From positions 186,001 to 250,000 of the forward strand of contig CAWCSF010000008.1 in NCBI GenBank assembly GCA_963798195.1: a stretch of DNA of 64,000 bases. Reading direction: 5' to 3'. The DNA is from CAVSRC01 sp963798195. GTDB lineage: Bacteria; Pseudomonadota; Alphaproteobacteria; Rhizobiales; Kaistiaceae. A program made the translations under genes and the position numbers. Positions 38,154-48,182 of this stretch are shown one piece after another. Below the pieces are notes generated by a model that saw only the letters and a program-made list of their open reading frames with translations, did not search any database and was not told the DNA's origin. How positions within the stretch are numbered: the stretch's first letter is position 1; every line of letters starts with the position of its first letter.

Positions 38154-39501
38154 TCAGGACCGCTGCCAGCGTCTCCAGGAAGCGCATCGGGCTGGCCTGA
38201 GGCGGCTGTCGATCAGTTCGCCCTGCCACATCACCGTCGCTGCCGCGCACGATGGTGCCGACCGGCCAGCCGGTGACGGCGACGCCGTCATAGGGCGTCC
38301 AGCCGGCTTTGCTGGCGATCCAGTCATTGGTGATGGTCTCGCGGCGCTTCAGGTCGACGATGGTGAGGTCGGCGTCGTAGCCGACGGCGATGCGGCCCTT
38401 GCGGGCGATGCCGAAGAGCGCGGTCGGGCCGGCGCTGGTCATGTCGACGAAGCGCTCGAGGCTCATGCGGCCGGCATTGACGTGGTCGAGCATGATCGGC
38501 ACCAGCGTCTGCACCCCGGTCATGCCGGAGGGCGAGGCCGGGATAGGGCTTGCGCCTTTTCCTCGCGCGTGTGCGGGGCGTGGTCGGAGCCGAGGACGTC
38601 GGCGACGCCGTTGTCGACGCCGGCCCAGATGCCGGCGCGATGCGCCTCGTCGCGGACCGGCGGGTTCATCTGCGCGTAGGTGCCGAGGCGGGTGTAGGCG
38701 GTTTCGTCGAGCGTCAGGTGGTGCGGGCGTGACCTCGACGGTCGCGACGTCCTTGTGGTCGGCGAGGAACACCATCTCCTCGGCGGTCGAGATGTGGAGG
38801 ACGTGGATGCGCTTGCCGGTCTTGTGGGCCAGCGCGACCAGCCGCTTGGTCGAGCGCAGCGCGGCCTCGGGATCGCGCCAGACCGGGATGCGAGCGACGG
38901 ATCGCCGGCGACGCGCAGGGGCTTGCGCTCCTCGAGCCGGTATTCGTCCTCGGAATGGAAGGCGGCGCGGCGGGAGATCGCCTAGAGGATGGCCTCGACG
39001 CCGTCGTCGTCGGCGACCAGCAGGCTGCCGGTCGAGGAGCCCATGAAGACCTTGACGCCGGCGCAGCCGGGCAGCCGCTCGAGCATCGGGCAGGTCGGCG
39101 ACGTTCTCGTGGGTGCCGCCGACGAAGAAGGCGAAATCGCAGTGCATGCGGCCGGTGGCGCGGGCGATCTTGTCGTCGAAGGTCGCGCGGCGTGGTGGTC
39201 AGCGGATTGGTGTTGGGCATTTCGAAGACGCCGGTGACGCCGCCCATGACGGCCGACAGCGAGCCGGAGGCGAGGTCTTCCTTGTGCTCGAGGCCGGGCT
39301 CGCGGAAATGCACCTGGGTGTCGATGACGCCGGGCAGGATGTGCAGGCCGGTGCAGTCGATGACGTTTCGGCGGCGGAATCGGCCGCCAGAGATCGCCGA
39401 GCGCGGCGATGCGCCCGCCGCGGACGCCGATGTCGGCGGCGATGGATGCCGTCCTGGTTGACGACGGTGCCGTTCTTGAAGATCGCGTCGTAGTGCGCCA
39501 T
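38154..39501 (-). CDS. pyrC: Dihydroorotase (frameshifted)
   Basis: About 445 residues, class I amidohydrolase. The start MAHYDAIFKNGTVVNQDGI is followed by LPGVIDTQVHFREPGLEHKE (metal-binding HxxE segment), GGVTGVFEMPNTNPLTTTP, FFVGGTHENVADLP, KVFMGSSTGSLLV (metal Lys), HVLHISTAEEM, VTPHHLTLDET-like, and GSDHAPHTREEK (metal Asp). It makes dihydroorotate in pyrimidine synthesis. Frame changes near 39440, 39370, 39190, 39090, 38985, 38890, 38730, 38545 and 38235. Exact stop uncertain. Confidence 0.93.
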
Positions 39502-39564
39502 GTCTGCCTCCTGCCCGTCCTCTGGGCATACTGGATTCCGGCCTCGCGGGAATGACACGGCGAA

Positions 39565-40373
39565 CATGGCACTGTCCTCCGCCCGTCGCGGGCGCTGTTC
39601 CGGTTTTCCGGCGCCGATGCGCAGAAGCTGCTGAACGACGTGGTGACCGGCCGGCTCGATGGCGGAGGCCGGGCCGGCCGCTGTGGTGGGCGCTGCTGTC
39701 GCCGCAGGGCAAGATTCAGGCCGAAGGGCTGAGCGGCTATGCGGACGGCGCCTTCTGGCTCGACGTCGATCGGCGCGTCGGCCGACGCCTTCCTCAAGCG
39801 GATGCGGATGTACCGGCTGCGGGCGCAGGTCGAGATCGACGACCTGCGCGAGACGCCATGCGGTCGGGCTGGCGACCCGGCGGCGCGACGCAGTCACACG
39901 GGTGATCGGCACGCAGAGGCCGAGGCGCGCGCGACTGGGGCGCGCCGCGGACGCGACAGCTACGACGCGGCGCGCGGATCGCGGCGGGCATCGCGGAGCT
40001 GGGCCCGGACTTTCGCGGCCGACGCGGTGTTTCCGCACGATATCGGCATGGACCTGCTCGGCGGCGTCGACTTCAAGAAGGGCTGCTATGTCGGCCAGGA
40101 GGTGGTGAGCCGGATGCAGCATCGCGGCACGGCGCGGCGGCGGCCGGTGATCGTTTCGGGGATCGACGGCGCGCGCCGGGCGCGCCGGTGGTCGCGGGCG
40201 GGCGCGAGGCCGGCACGCATCGGCCAGGTGGTCGACGGCAAGGCCGTGGCGATCGTCCGGCTCGACCGGATTCGACGATGCGGACGCGGTGACGGTCGGC
40301 GGCAAGCCGGTGACGCTGACCCTGCCGGACTGGGCGACCTACGCGTTTGGCGAATCGGCGGCGCGCCGACTAG
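39565..40373 (+). CDS. ygfZ: Folate-binding protein YgfZ (frameshifted)
   Basis: The YgfZ signature KGCYVGQEVVSRMQHRG is intact. N-terminally, FRFSGADAQKLLNDVVTGRL and WWALLSPQGKIQAEGL are present, with the DVDRRVADAFLKRMRMYRLR stretch across two frames. The tetrahydrofolate-dependent protein assists Fe-S cluster maturation. The start at 39565 is inferred after one inserted base. Divergent from pyrC, followed 27 bases later by an HD hydrolase. Confidence 0.88.
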
Positions 40374-40400
40374 CGTCTCGCCGAACCTGTGGGGGCAACG

Positions 40401-41030
40401 ATGGCGCGCGGCAAGCGAACGGGCATGGCAGCGCATGCTGAGCGGGCGGCGGCTCGATATTCTCGATCCCTCCCCGCTCGACGTCGAACTGTCCGACATC
40501 GCGCATGGGCTGGCGCGCGTGGCGCGCTGGAACGGGCAGACGCAGGGCGACTATCCGTTCTCGGTGGCGCAGCACTCGGTGCTGGTGCTGGAGATCTTCC
40601 GGGCAGCTGAGCCCGGACGCGCGACGCGCCGAGCGAGCTCTACGCCCTGCTGCACGATGCGCCCGAATATGTGATGGGCGACATCATCTCGCCGTTCAAG
40701 GCGGCGATGGGCGGCAACTACAAGGAGGTCGAGAACCGGCTGCTGGGCGCGATCCATCTGCGTTTCGCGCTGCCGGCGCGCGCCGCCGGCCGCGATCGCG
40801 CAGGCAGATCAAGCGGGCCGACAGGGAGGCCGCCTATCTCGAGGCGGTGCATCTGGCGGGCTTCGAGGACGACGAGGCGCGGCAGTTCTTCGGCGAGCCG
40901 AGCCTGCCGGCCTTCGATCTCGACGACTTCGAGCGGCTGATCCGGCCTGGCCGACCCGCGAGGCCCATGACCGGTTCGTCGACGCGTTCGAGACATGCTG
41001 GCGACCGGCGATCTCCACAGCCATGGTTAA
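40401..41030 (+). CDS. HD-domain hydrolase, YfbR/5'-deoxynucleotidase-like (frameshifted)
   Basis: Blocks: RMLSGRRLDILDPSPLDVEL, DIAHGLARVARWNGQTQGDY, PFSVAQHSVLVLEIF (metal His), ALLHDAPEYVMGDIISPFKA (HD plus EYVMGD) and VHLAGFEDDEARQFFGEP. The family dephosphorylates deoxynucleoside monophosphates. The C-terminus ETMLATGDLHSHG ends at TAA 41028-41030 after one inserted base is removed. Start ATG at 40401 is approximate. Confidence 0.85.
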
Positions 41031-41126
41031 GTTAAGCGTAAACGACCGTTCCATTTTGACGCAGCTGCGCGCCGTATGGTTGATGAAGCGTTAACGCTCG
41101 TCACGCAATGGCAGGACGGCGCATGC

Positions 41127-41670
41127 ATGTCGAATTCCGACGTCGTCGCGATCGGCGGCGCCATCGGCGCGCTGGTCGCCGGCGCTGCTGGCGCTCGCCG
41201 CGCTGTCCTGCCGCCGCGGTCGCGCAGACGAGCCAGCCGATGCCGACGCTGCTGAGACCGGCGAAGCAGATCTTCGCCGACGCCGTTCGATCCGAACGAC
41301 GCTGCGTCAAGTACGACGTCGGACGTTCGACGACGAGCGTGTCGACCGACGTCGCAGCAGCACGCAGACGGTCCGCAAGATCGCCTTCGGACAGAGTCAG
41401 ACCGTGACGATCATCACGACGCCGAGCGGGACCTATTCGAGCGACGCGCATCACCTCGCCGCATGTCCGCTATCCGGGCATCGACGTGACGCGTCGAAGC
41501 CGACGGCCGCGATCGCGTGCCGCGACGTCAGCTCGCTGCTGGCCGCGCACGGGCGTGTCGTCGACGGCATCCGCGGGCTCGTTCACGTACTACACTTCGA
41601 CTACATGCCGGCCGATGCGCAGCTCGTGCGCAATTGCGTCCTGCTCGGCGGCGCTCGACTGCTGAGTCGA
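41127..41670 (+). CDS. Hypothetical protein (heavily frameshifted)
   Basis: ATG at 41127 opens MSNSDVVAIGGAIGALVAG, a plausible membrane segment, followed by a small-residue-rich region. Later fragments TVRKIAFGQSQTVTIITTPSG, SPHVRYPGIDVTR and RVPRDVSSLLAAHGRVVDGI alternate among frames, and a ring of plausible coding fragments continues to about 41640. I cannot identify a family or a reliable stop. It may be a membrane-anchored or lipoprotein-like protein. It is convergent with sleB. Confidence 0.3.
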
Positions 41671-41674
41671 CGGC

Positions 41675-42713
41675 TCAGCCGAACCGCCAGTCGCGCTTGA
41701 ACTGGTAGAAGATGTGATGGCCGATCTTGGTCACCTTCTTCATGCGCGGCGCCCAGTCGCGGATAGACGTAGGTGGCGTGGTAGTGCGTCGCCTTGCCGA
41801 CTTCGGTCAGGTAGAGCTTGCCGTCGACGACGCCCTTGGCGATCTCCTCGGCCTGCGTCCAGGACTTCGCGTCGGTGACGCGCTCGGGGATGCCGTCGCA
41901 GGCGAACGAGAACTGGCAGGCGTTGCGCATGTGCTGGTTCTGGAAGACGACGCCGCAGATGGTGCTTGGGATAGAGCCGGTGGTTCAGCGCGGTTGATCA
42001 CCACCTGCGCCACCGCGACCTGGCCGCGATAGGCTCTCGCCGCGCGCCTCGAAATAGATCGCGGTGCGCCAGGCACTAGAGTTCCTTGTCCGAGACCTTC
42101 TTGCCGTCTTGTCGACGGCGTGCCGTCGAACGTCGGTGGCGCGGCGCGTCGGCGCGGGCATAGGCAAGCTGCGTGCGAGAGCGACTCGGCAAGGGCACGA
42201 TCGGCCGGCGCGGCGACTCGATGGCGCTCGAGCGGCCGACGCGGCGTGCAGGCTGCGAGCGGGATCGACGCTGGCGACCGGATCGCGGCGAGCCGCTGGC
42301 GGCCGGCATCGGCACGGCGACTGCGGGTCGGCGCTGTCGCGCGGCGTTGCGCAGCGCGGCGAGTGCGGTGCGGATGCGCGTCGAAGCTCGGTCGAGACGG
42401 TCGACGCCGTCGGGCGTCAGGCGGGCGCGGTCGCGCTTTCGGCGCGGTTGGGACCCGACGAAGCTGCGCGGCCTTGAACAGCTGGTCGACCGAGCCGGTG
42501 ATGATCACGTCGTCGCCCTGGCGGACGAGCGTGGCGGTCATGGCCGGGCTGTCGAGCGTCGACGATCGGTGCCGAGGCCGGGCCGATGGCGCCGGCCGGT
42601 CGAGCACGGCGCAGCCGAGGACGCGCGACAGCGCCAGCGAGGCGTTGAAGACCGCGAGCTGTCGCCAGGGCGCGGCGCCGAGCCGGCAGGGCGATGGTCC
42701 GGAATAGGGCCAT
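41675..42713 (-). CDS. Cell wall hydrolase, SleB domain (frameshifted)
   Basis: The C-terminal SleB/Hydrolase_2 domain is clear: CLRTAIYFEARGES (catalytic Glu), RGQVAVAQVVINRA, NQHMRNACQFSFACDGIPER, TDAKSWTQAEEIAKGVVDGK and GKATHYHATYV. The N-terminal part starts MALFRTIALPAG and contains LVRQGDDVIITGSVDQLFKA, a separate unassigned segment, then a Pro/Arg-rich linker. It would cleave peptidoglycan in the periplasm. Frame is disturbed throughout. Confidence 0.85.
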
Positions 42714-42877
42714 CAAACGCGTTACTACTCACGCAACGCAACACACACGAGCGACGCTCCGGCAGCAATGTTGGCTCAAATGCCGACGAACCCGATCATG
42801 CGGGATTAGGGTTATCGTCGCGGTAAACGCCGCGAAATTCGCGCGGACGGACGCGGTTAACCTGGCTGGCGGAGTGG

Positions 42878-45171
42878 TTACGGATTGCGCGGCGGCCTGG
42901 GCCAGGGTCAGGCGCGCGACCGGCACGCGGTAGGGCGAGCAGCTGACATAGTCGACGCCGAGGCCGGCGAAGAACGCGAGCGAGGCCGGATCGCCCGCGT
43001 GTTCGCCGCAGATGCCGATCTTGAGGTCGGGGTTGGCGGCGCTGGCCGCGCTCGATGGCGATGGCGATCAGTTCGCCGACGCCCTTCTCGTCGAGGGTGA
43101 CGAAGGGATCGAGTTCGTAGAGGCCCTTGCGCTGATAGGCGGCGAGGAAGGCCGGGGCATCGTCGCGCGAGATGCCGTAGGTGGTCTGCGTCAGATCGTT
43201 GGTGCCGAACGAGAAGAAATCGACATGCGCTGGGCGATCTCGCCGGCGCGCAGGCAGGCGCGCGGCAGCTCGATCATGGTGCCGAAGGCGAAGCGTCGCG
43301 CGCGCCTCGGCGGAAGTTCGGCGGCGTCGACCAGCTGCCATGACCCGCTCGCGGATCCAGATGACTTCGCGCGGCGGTCGAGACGAACGGCACCATGACC
43401 TCGAGCGCCACCGGCTCGGCCTCGCGGCCATCGATGCCTCGCGGACGCCGGCGAGCAGCGCCTGCATCTGCATCTCGAGGATTTCGGGATAGGTGATGGC
43501 GAGGCGGCACGCCGCGATGGCCGAGCATCGGGATTGATCTCGGCGATGCGCTCGAGCCGCAGCCGCAGCGCGCGCAGTCGCGAGGCCGAGCGAGGCGCGC
43601 GGTCTCGTCGATGTCCTCGTCGGTGCGCGGCAGGAATTCATGCAGCGGCGGATCGAACAGGCGCACCGTGACCGGCCGGCCGGCCATGGTGGCAGAAGAT
43701 CGCCGGAATAGTCGCCGGTCTGGAAATCGACGAGGCCGGTGAGCGCGGCGGCGCGGTCGTCCTCGTCCTCGCTGAGGATCAGGCGGCGCAGCGCGACCAT
43801 GCGCTCGCGCGAAAAGAACATGTGCTCGGAGCGGGCGAGGCCGATGCCCTCGGCGCCGAAGCTCAGCGCCGTCGTGGCCGCCTCGACGGTCTCGGCATTG
43901 GCGCGCACCTCGATCTGCCGCGTGGCGTCGGACCAGTCGAGCAGCTTGCCCATGGCGCCGCCGATATGCGGCTGGCTCAGCGGCAGCGCGCCGAGATAGA
44001 CGCGTGCCGTCGGTGCCATCGATGGTGATGCGGTCGCCGCGCGTGGAACGTCACGTCGCCGATGCGGCAGGTCATTTCGGCGAGATCGACGCGAGAGATT
44101 GCGCACGCCGGCGACGCAGGGCTTGCCGGTGATGCGGGCGACGACGGCGGCGTGGCTGGTCATGCCGCCGCGGGCGGTGAGGATGCCGGTCGCCGCCTTC
44201 ATGCCCTCGATGTCGGCGGGGCCGGTTTCGGTGACGACGAGGATGCAGTGGCGGCCGCGCGCCTTGCAGCGCGCCGCGTCCTCGGCGGTGAAGACGATGA
44301 CGCCGCTGGCGGCGCCGGGCGAGACGCCGAGGCCGGTGGCGATCGGCTGCGCCGCGTCGGCCGGCGCGGAGGCGCGGATGCAGCAGTGCGGCAGCCGCGT
44401 CGGGATCGATGCTGGCGACCGCCTGCTGCCTCGTCCAGGTGCCGCGCTCGACGCGATCGACGGCGGCCTCGAGCTCGGCGGCGGCGCGTGGCCTGATAGC
44501 GGGCGCGCCGAGAGAAACGATCGAGTCGCCCTCGCGGTCGACGCCGCCGTGAACGACATGTGCTGGCCGGCATCCGCGTCGAGCGACGCGCACGAGCTCG
44601 GCGGCGTCGGGCGAGAGCGGGATCTCGCCGCCGCTGCACCGGTGCCGGACCGAGCGCGCCGGTCAGTGCGTCGCGGGTCAGGAACTGCACGATGTCGCCG
44701 GCGGCGATCGCCTGGACGATGACGATCTGACGATCGGCGTCCGGCGCCGGCGTCGCCATAGGAGTCGAAGGCGTCGGTGATGGCGCGGGCCAGCGGCTTT
44801 CGGATCGACCGCCTCGGCCTCGCTGGCGGGCGCCGGCAGCGCCGTGCGGGCCGGCATCAGGCCCGGCGATGACTCGGTCGGCGGAGGTGCGCACGACGAG
44901 CTGCGGCGGCTTGCCGTCCGCGGCCGACGAGCCGGAACAGGGTCGCGACCCAATGGGCGCGCAGCCGATTCTCGCGCTGCGCTGGCGCTCGGCCTGCAGG
45001 TCCTCCCAGGCGGCGCGGGTGACGACGATGGTGGGGACGGTGGCGACGCCGGCCTCGAAGACGCGCCCGGAGCCAGCGGGCCTTGCCGGCCAGCAGCCGC
45101 CGCTGCGCCGCGGTCAGGTTCGCCTGCCCGTGGCGGGCGCGATCGGCGAACATTTCCAGAGCGAGGGTCAC
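42878..45171 (-). CDS. Pyruvate phosphate dikinase-like protein with shortened N-terminal part (frameshifted)
   Basis: The central phosphohistidine domain reads GLGVSPGAASGVIVFTAEDA, ILVVTETGPADIEGMKAATG and ILTARGGMTSHAAVVARITG (phospho-His). The PEP/pyruvate domain reads FGAEGIGLARSEHMFF, MVPFVST, VDFFSFGTNDLTQTTYGISR, RKGLYELDPF and GVDYVSCSPYRVPVARL. These are specific PPDK motifs. The N-terminal part is only ~340 residues before the His, against ~450 in normal PPDK; it keeps LLAGKARWL, QLVVRTSADRVIAG, IVFLTRDALTGALG-like and EAVASIDPDAAAALLHP landmarks. The ATP-grasp domain may be reduced. GTG start at 45171 follows AAGGAT. Confidence 0.82.
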
Positions 45172-45280
45172 CGGCAATCCTTTGACACGCTTGGCGTTGC
45201 ATATTGCCTGTGCCGGCCGCGCCCGCAACGGGCCAGACGATGGACTTGACTTGGGGGCGGCAGAAAGCATCTCCGACGCC

Positions 45281-46244
45281 ATGGTGGACAAGCCGCAGCT
45301 GGACATCATGCTCTGCGCGCCGCGCGGCTTCTGCGCCGGGGTCGACCGGGCGATCCAGATCGTCGAGCTGGCGCTCGAGAAATATGGCGCGCCGGTCTAT
45401 GTCCGGCACGCCATCGTCCACAACAAGTACGTGGTCGATGGGCTGCGCCAGAAGGGCGCGGTGTTCGTCGAGGAACTGGACGAGATTCCCCGAGCGACGC
45501 GCCGGTGGTGTTTTCCGCGCATGGCGTGCCCAAGGCGGTGCCGGCCGACGCCACGGCGCGCAACATGTTCTTCCTCGATGCCACCTGCCCGCTGGTCAGC
45601 AAGGTGCATATCGAGGCCAACCGGCATTTCGACGAAGGCCGCGAGATCGTGCTGATCGGGCATGCCGGGCATGTCGAGGTGATCGGCACGATGGGGCAGT
45701 TGCCGGCGGGCGCGATCACGCTGATCGAGACGGTGGCGGATGCCGAGGCGTTCACGCCGCGCGATCCGCGACAATCTCGCCTTCGTGACGCAGACGACGC
45801 TGAGCGTCGACGACACGGCGCCATCGTCGAGACGCTGCAGCGGCGGTTCCCGGCGATCGCGCTGCCGCACAAGGAAGACATCTGCTACGCGACGACCAAC
45901 CGGCAGGAGGCGGTGAAGAGCGTGGCGCCGGAGGTCGATGCGATGATCGTGGTCGGGGCGCCGGAGACTTCGAACTCGGTGCGGCTGGTCGAGGTGGCGC
46001 AGCGCGCCGGCTGCACGCGCGCGATGCTGGTCGAGCGCGCGGAGCAGGATCGACTGGGCACAGTTCGAGGGCATCGCGCGGCTCGGCATCACTGCCGGCG
46101 CCTCGGCGCCGGAGGCGCTGGTCGACGAAGTGATCGAGGCGTTCGCGCAGCGCTTCGACATCAAGGTCGGGGCGAGCGGGGCGCGGCGCGAGACGCATCG
46201 TCTTCAACCTGCCCCGCGAACTGCGGCCTGCCGCCGCCGCATGA
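45281..46244 (+). CDS. ispH: 4-hydroxy-3-methylbut-2-enyl diphosphate reductase (frameshifted)
   Basis: About 315 residues. LDIMLCAPRGFCAGVDRAIQ holds the first Fe-S Cys, VRHAIVHNKYVVDGLRQKGA the conserved His, VVFSAHGVPKAVPADA, FLDATCPLVSKVHIEANRHF the second Cys, AFVTQTTLSVDDT, and ICYATTNRQEAVKSVAPEVD the third Cys. It performs the last step of the MEP isoprenoid pathway. Its stop overlaps the next ATG (ATGA). Frame changes near 45494, 45775, 45820, 46050 and 46195. Confidence 0.95.
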
Positions 46245-46767
46245 GCGACCTCGACATTGATCGAAACCGAGCGGCTGGTGCTGTCCGGCTGGCGGATGGA
46301 CCAGATCGATGATCTGGTGCGGCTGCATGGCGACCCGGAGATCGCGCGCTACTCACCGCCGCGGGCGCAGCCGTGGACGCGGGAGAAGTGCGCGGCGCGC
46401 TGGCGCGACTGGATCGAGCCTGTTCGAGACGCAGCAGATGGGCAAGCTCCGGGTGACGCGAAAGGCGGACGGCGTGCTGGTCGGGCGTGCCGGGTTCGGC
46501 ATCCATGGCGCCGACGGGCGAGCCGGAGATCGGCTATGCGCTGCTATCCGGAGCACTGGGGCAACGGCTACGCGACCGAGGCGGCCGCGGCGCTGCGCGA
46601 CTGGATCTTCCGCGAGACCGACTGGGACCATTTCATCGGCTTTGCCGACGTGCGCAACGCAGCCCTCGCTCAAGGTGCTGCGGCGGATCGGCGATGATCG
46701 AGACGCACGTCGGCGACTATCGAGGGCATGACCTGCCAGTTCCATGTGCTGCGAGACGGCCGCATGA
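46241..46767 (+). CDS. GNAT-family N-acetyltransferase (RimJ/RimL-like, frameshifted)
   Basis: IETERLVLSGWRMDQIDDLV, RLHGDPEIARY, GFGIHGADGEPEIGYALYPE, HWGNGYATEAAAALRDWIFR and KVLRRIGM are the standard blocks of acetyltransferase_3 proteins, with the acetyl-CoA loop GNGYATEA. About 170 residues. The start overlaps ispH and the stop overlaps rnhA (both ATGA), so ispH, this gene and rnhA form a coupled operon. Substrate unknown. Confidence 0.87.
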
Positions 46768-47244
46768 GCGAGCGCGTGATCATCCACACCGATGGCGCCT
46801 GCTCGGGCAATCCGGGACCGGGCGGCTGGGGCGCGGTGCTGCAGTATGGCGCCACCGTCAAGGAGCTGAAGGGCGGCGCGCCGCATGACGACCAACAACC
46901 GGATGGAGCTGACGGCGGCGATCGAGGCGCTGAACGCGTTGAAGCGGCCGTGCGCAAGTCGAGCTCCATACCGACAGCAGTCTATGTGAAGGACGGGCTC
47001 AACAAGTGGATCCACGGCTGGAAGAAGAACGGCTGGCGGACCGCCGACAAGAAGCCGGTCAAGAATGTCGAGCTGTGGCAGGCGCTCGATGCGGCCGTGG
47101 CCGCAGCACACGATCGAGTGGCACTGGGTCAAGGGCCACGCCGGCGACGAGATGAACGAGCGCGCCGACCAGCTGGCCAATGAGGGCATGGCGCCGTTCA
47201 AGGCCGCCAAGCGCAAGCCGAAGGCGATGATGCCGCCGGTCTAG
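46764..47244 (+). CDS. rnhA: Ribonuclease HI (frameshifted)
   Basis: MSERVIIHTDGACSGNPGPG contains the first catalytic Asp, NNRMELTAAIEALNALKRPC the Glu, TDS the second Asp, and IEWHWVKGHAGDEMNERADQ the last His/Asp. About 155 residues. It removes RNA from RNA-DNA hybrids. I could place four single-base insertions: G at 46887, A near 46957, A at 46979 and A at 47105; removing them restores one open frame. Coupled to the acetyltransferase gene; convergent with osmC-like gene. Confidence 0.95.
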
Positions 47245-47645
47245 ACCTTGCGACGGATGGTTCCGTCGAGGTCGGTGGCGCCGGCCACCGTGTTGTAGAT
47301 GGTGCCGTATTTGCGAACATTGGTGTGAAGTAGCGCGAGACGTTGGTCCGTCTCGGGGGTGTCGACAACCAACTCGTAACGCACCGAGACAATCCTGGGC
47401 GGCGCGTCCTGCCGGACGGCGTGGACCCGCACCTCCACGCCATGCAGATCGAAATTGAGCATGGGCGTAACGCGCTCGATGCCCTTGAGCATGCAGGCGG
47501 CGATCGCGGCGAGGAACAACTCGGCGGGATTGAAGGCGTCGATCCGGCCATTCAGGTCGGTATCGAGAACAATTTCGGCCGACTTGCAGTTGGCGATGCT
47601 CGCATGGGCGTCGACCCGCCGGGCATTGACCTCATACTCCAGCAT
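47241..47645 (-). CDS. OsmC family protein
   Basis: 134 residues in one clean frame from MLEYEVNARRVDAHASIANC. NPAELFLAAIAACMLKGIER holds the redox Cys of OsmC-like proteins; an earlier Cys lies in NCKSAEIVLDTDL. These proteins detoxify organic hydroperoxides. The stop overlaps the rnhA stop on the other strand. Confidence 0.85.
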   Translation of the reverse strand: MLEYEVNARRVDAHASIANCKSAEIVLDTDLNGRIDAFNPAELFLAAIAACMLKGIERVTPMLNFDLHGVEVRVHAVRQDAPPRIVSVRYELVVDTPETDQRLALLHTNVRKYGTIYNTVAGATDLDGTIRRKV

Positions 47646-47750
47646 CGGACCCTCCACCGACCTTGCATAGCGGGCCGCGGGGTGGCGCGGTTTGATCCAG
47701 ATCAGGTGGAGTTGATTTGTGCCACAAGGGGCGAAGGGACATGGTGGCCC

Positions 47751-48074
47751 ATGCGCCCCATTCTGATCCTGCCGCTTGTCCTTTTCGCCACGCCCGCCCT
47801 GGCGCAGTTCCCGCCGCCGGGGATTTACGCCTGCACGGCGAAACGGCGGGCGCGGATGGGCACGATCTCGCTGCTGGTCGCGGGCGACTATCAATGGCAG
47901 ACGCCCGCGGCGAACAGCCAACGGACAGCTCGCCTCGGCCGGCAACACTGTCGAGGCCTGACCGGGCCGCTGGCGGAACGGCACTGGACCGGCAGTTTTT
48001 CGACCGACGCCGGCAAGACGGTGTTCGTCTTTGCGACGGACGACGGCAAGGTGAACTGCGCAGCGCCAGAGTAG
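47751..48074 (+). CDS. Hypothetical secreted protein (one or two frame changes)
   Basis: MRPILILPLVLFATPALAQF is a clear signal peptide with an ALA cleavage site. The mature part (PPPGIYACTAKRRARMGTIS, LLVAGDYQWQTPAANSQRT, TGSFSTDAGKTVFVFATDDG) is ~85 residues with two Cys. No family recognised. AAGGGAC lies upstream. Divergent from the osmC-like gene, with palindromic repeats directly behind it. Confidence 0.65.
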   Translation: MRPILILPLVLFATPALAQFPPPGIYACTAKRRARMGTISLLVAGDYQWQTPAANSQRTARLGRQHCRGLTGPLAERHWTGSFSTDAGKTVFVFATDDGKVNCAAPE

Positions 48075-48080
48075 GTTCTT

Positions 48081-48182
48081 CGCTCTGGACCAAGGGCGCG
48101 GTCGCTTGGCCAACCGGCGTCTTTTCGCTCTGGACCAAGTGACCGCGAGAGCGGTCGCTTGGCCAACCGCTGGAAGAGTCTA
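48081..48182. repeat. REP-like palindromic extragenic element, tandem copies B1 and B2
   Basis: Two tandem units run CGCTCTGGACCAAG...CTTGGCCAACCG at 48081-48116 and 48126-48170. B2 folds into a hairpin with arms CCAAGTGACCGC and GCGGTCGCTTGG around a GAGA loop (one T-G wobble). GGAAGAGTCTA follows at 48172-48182, the same word that precedes copy A at 30.9 kb. The elements separate two convergent genes; the second also reaches the glyS stop codon. Confidence 0.7.

Noticed and set aside
42789..42813. Terminator for the PPDK-like gene (AACCC...GGGTT)
   Set aside because: Weak pairing and no T run on either strand; left uncalled.
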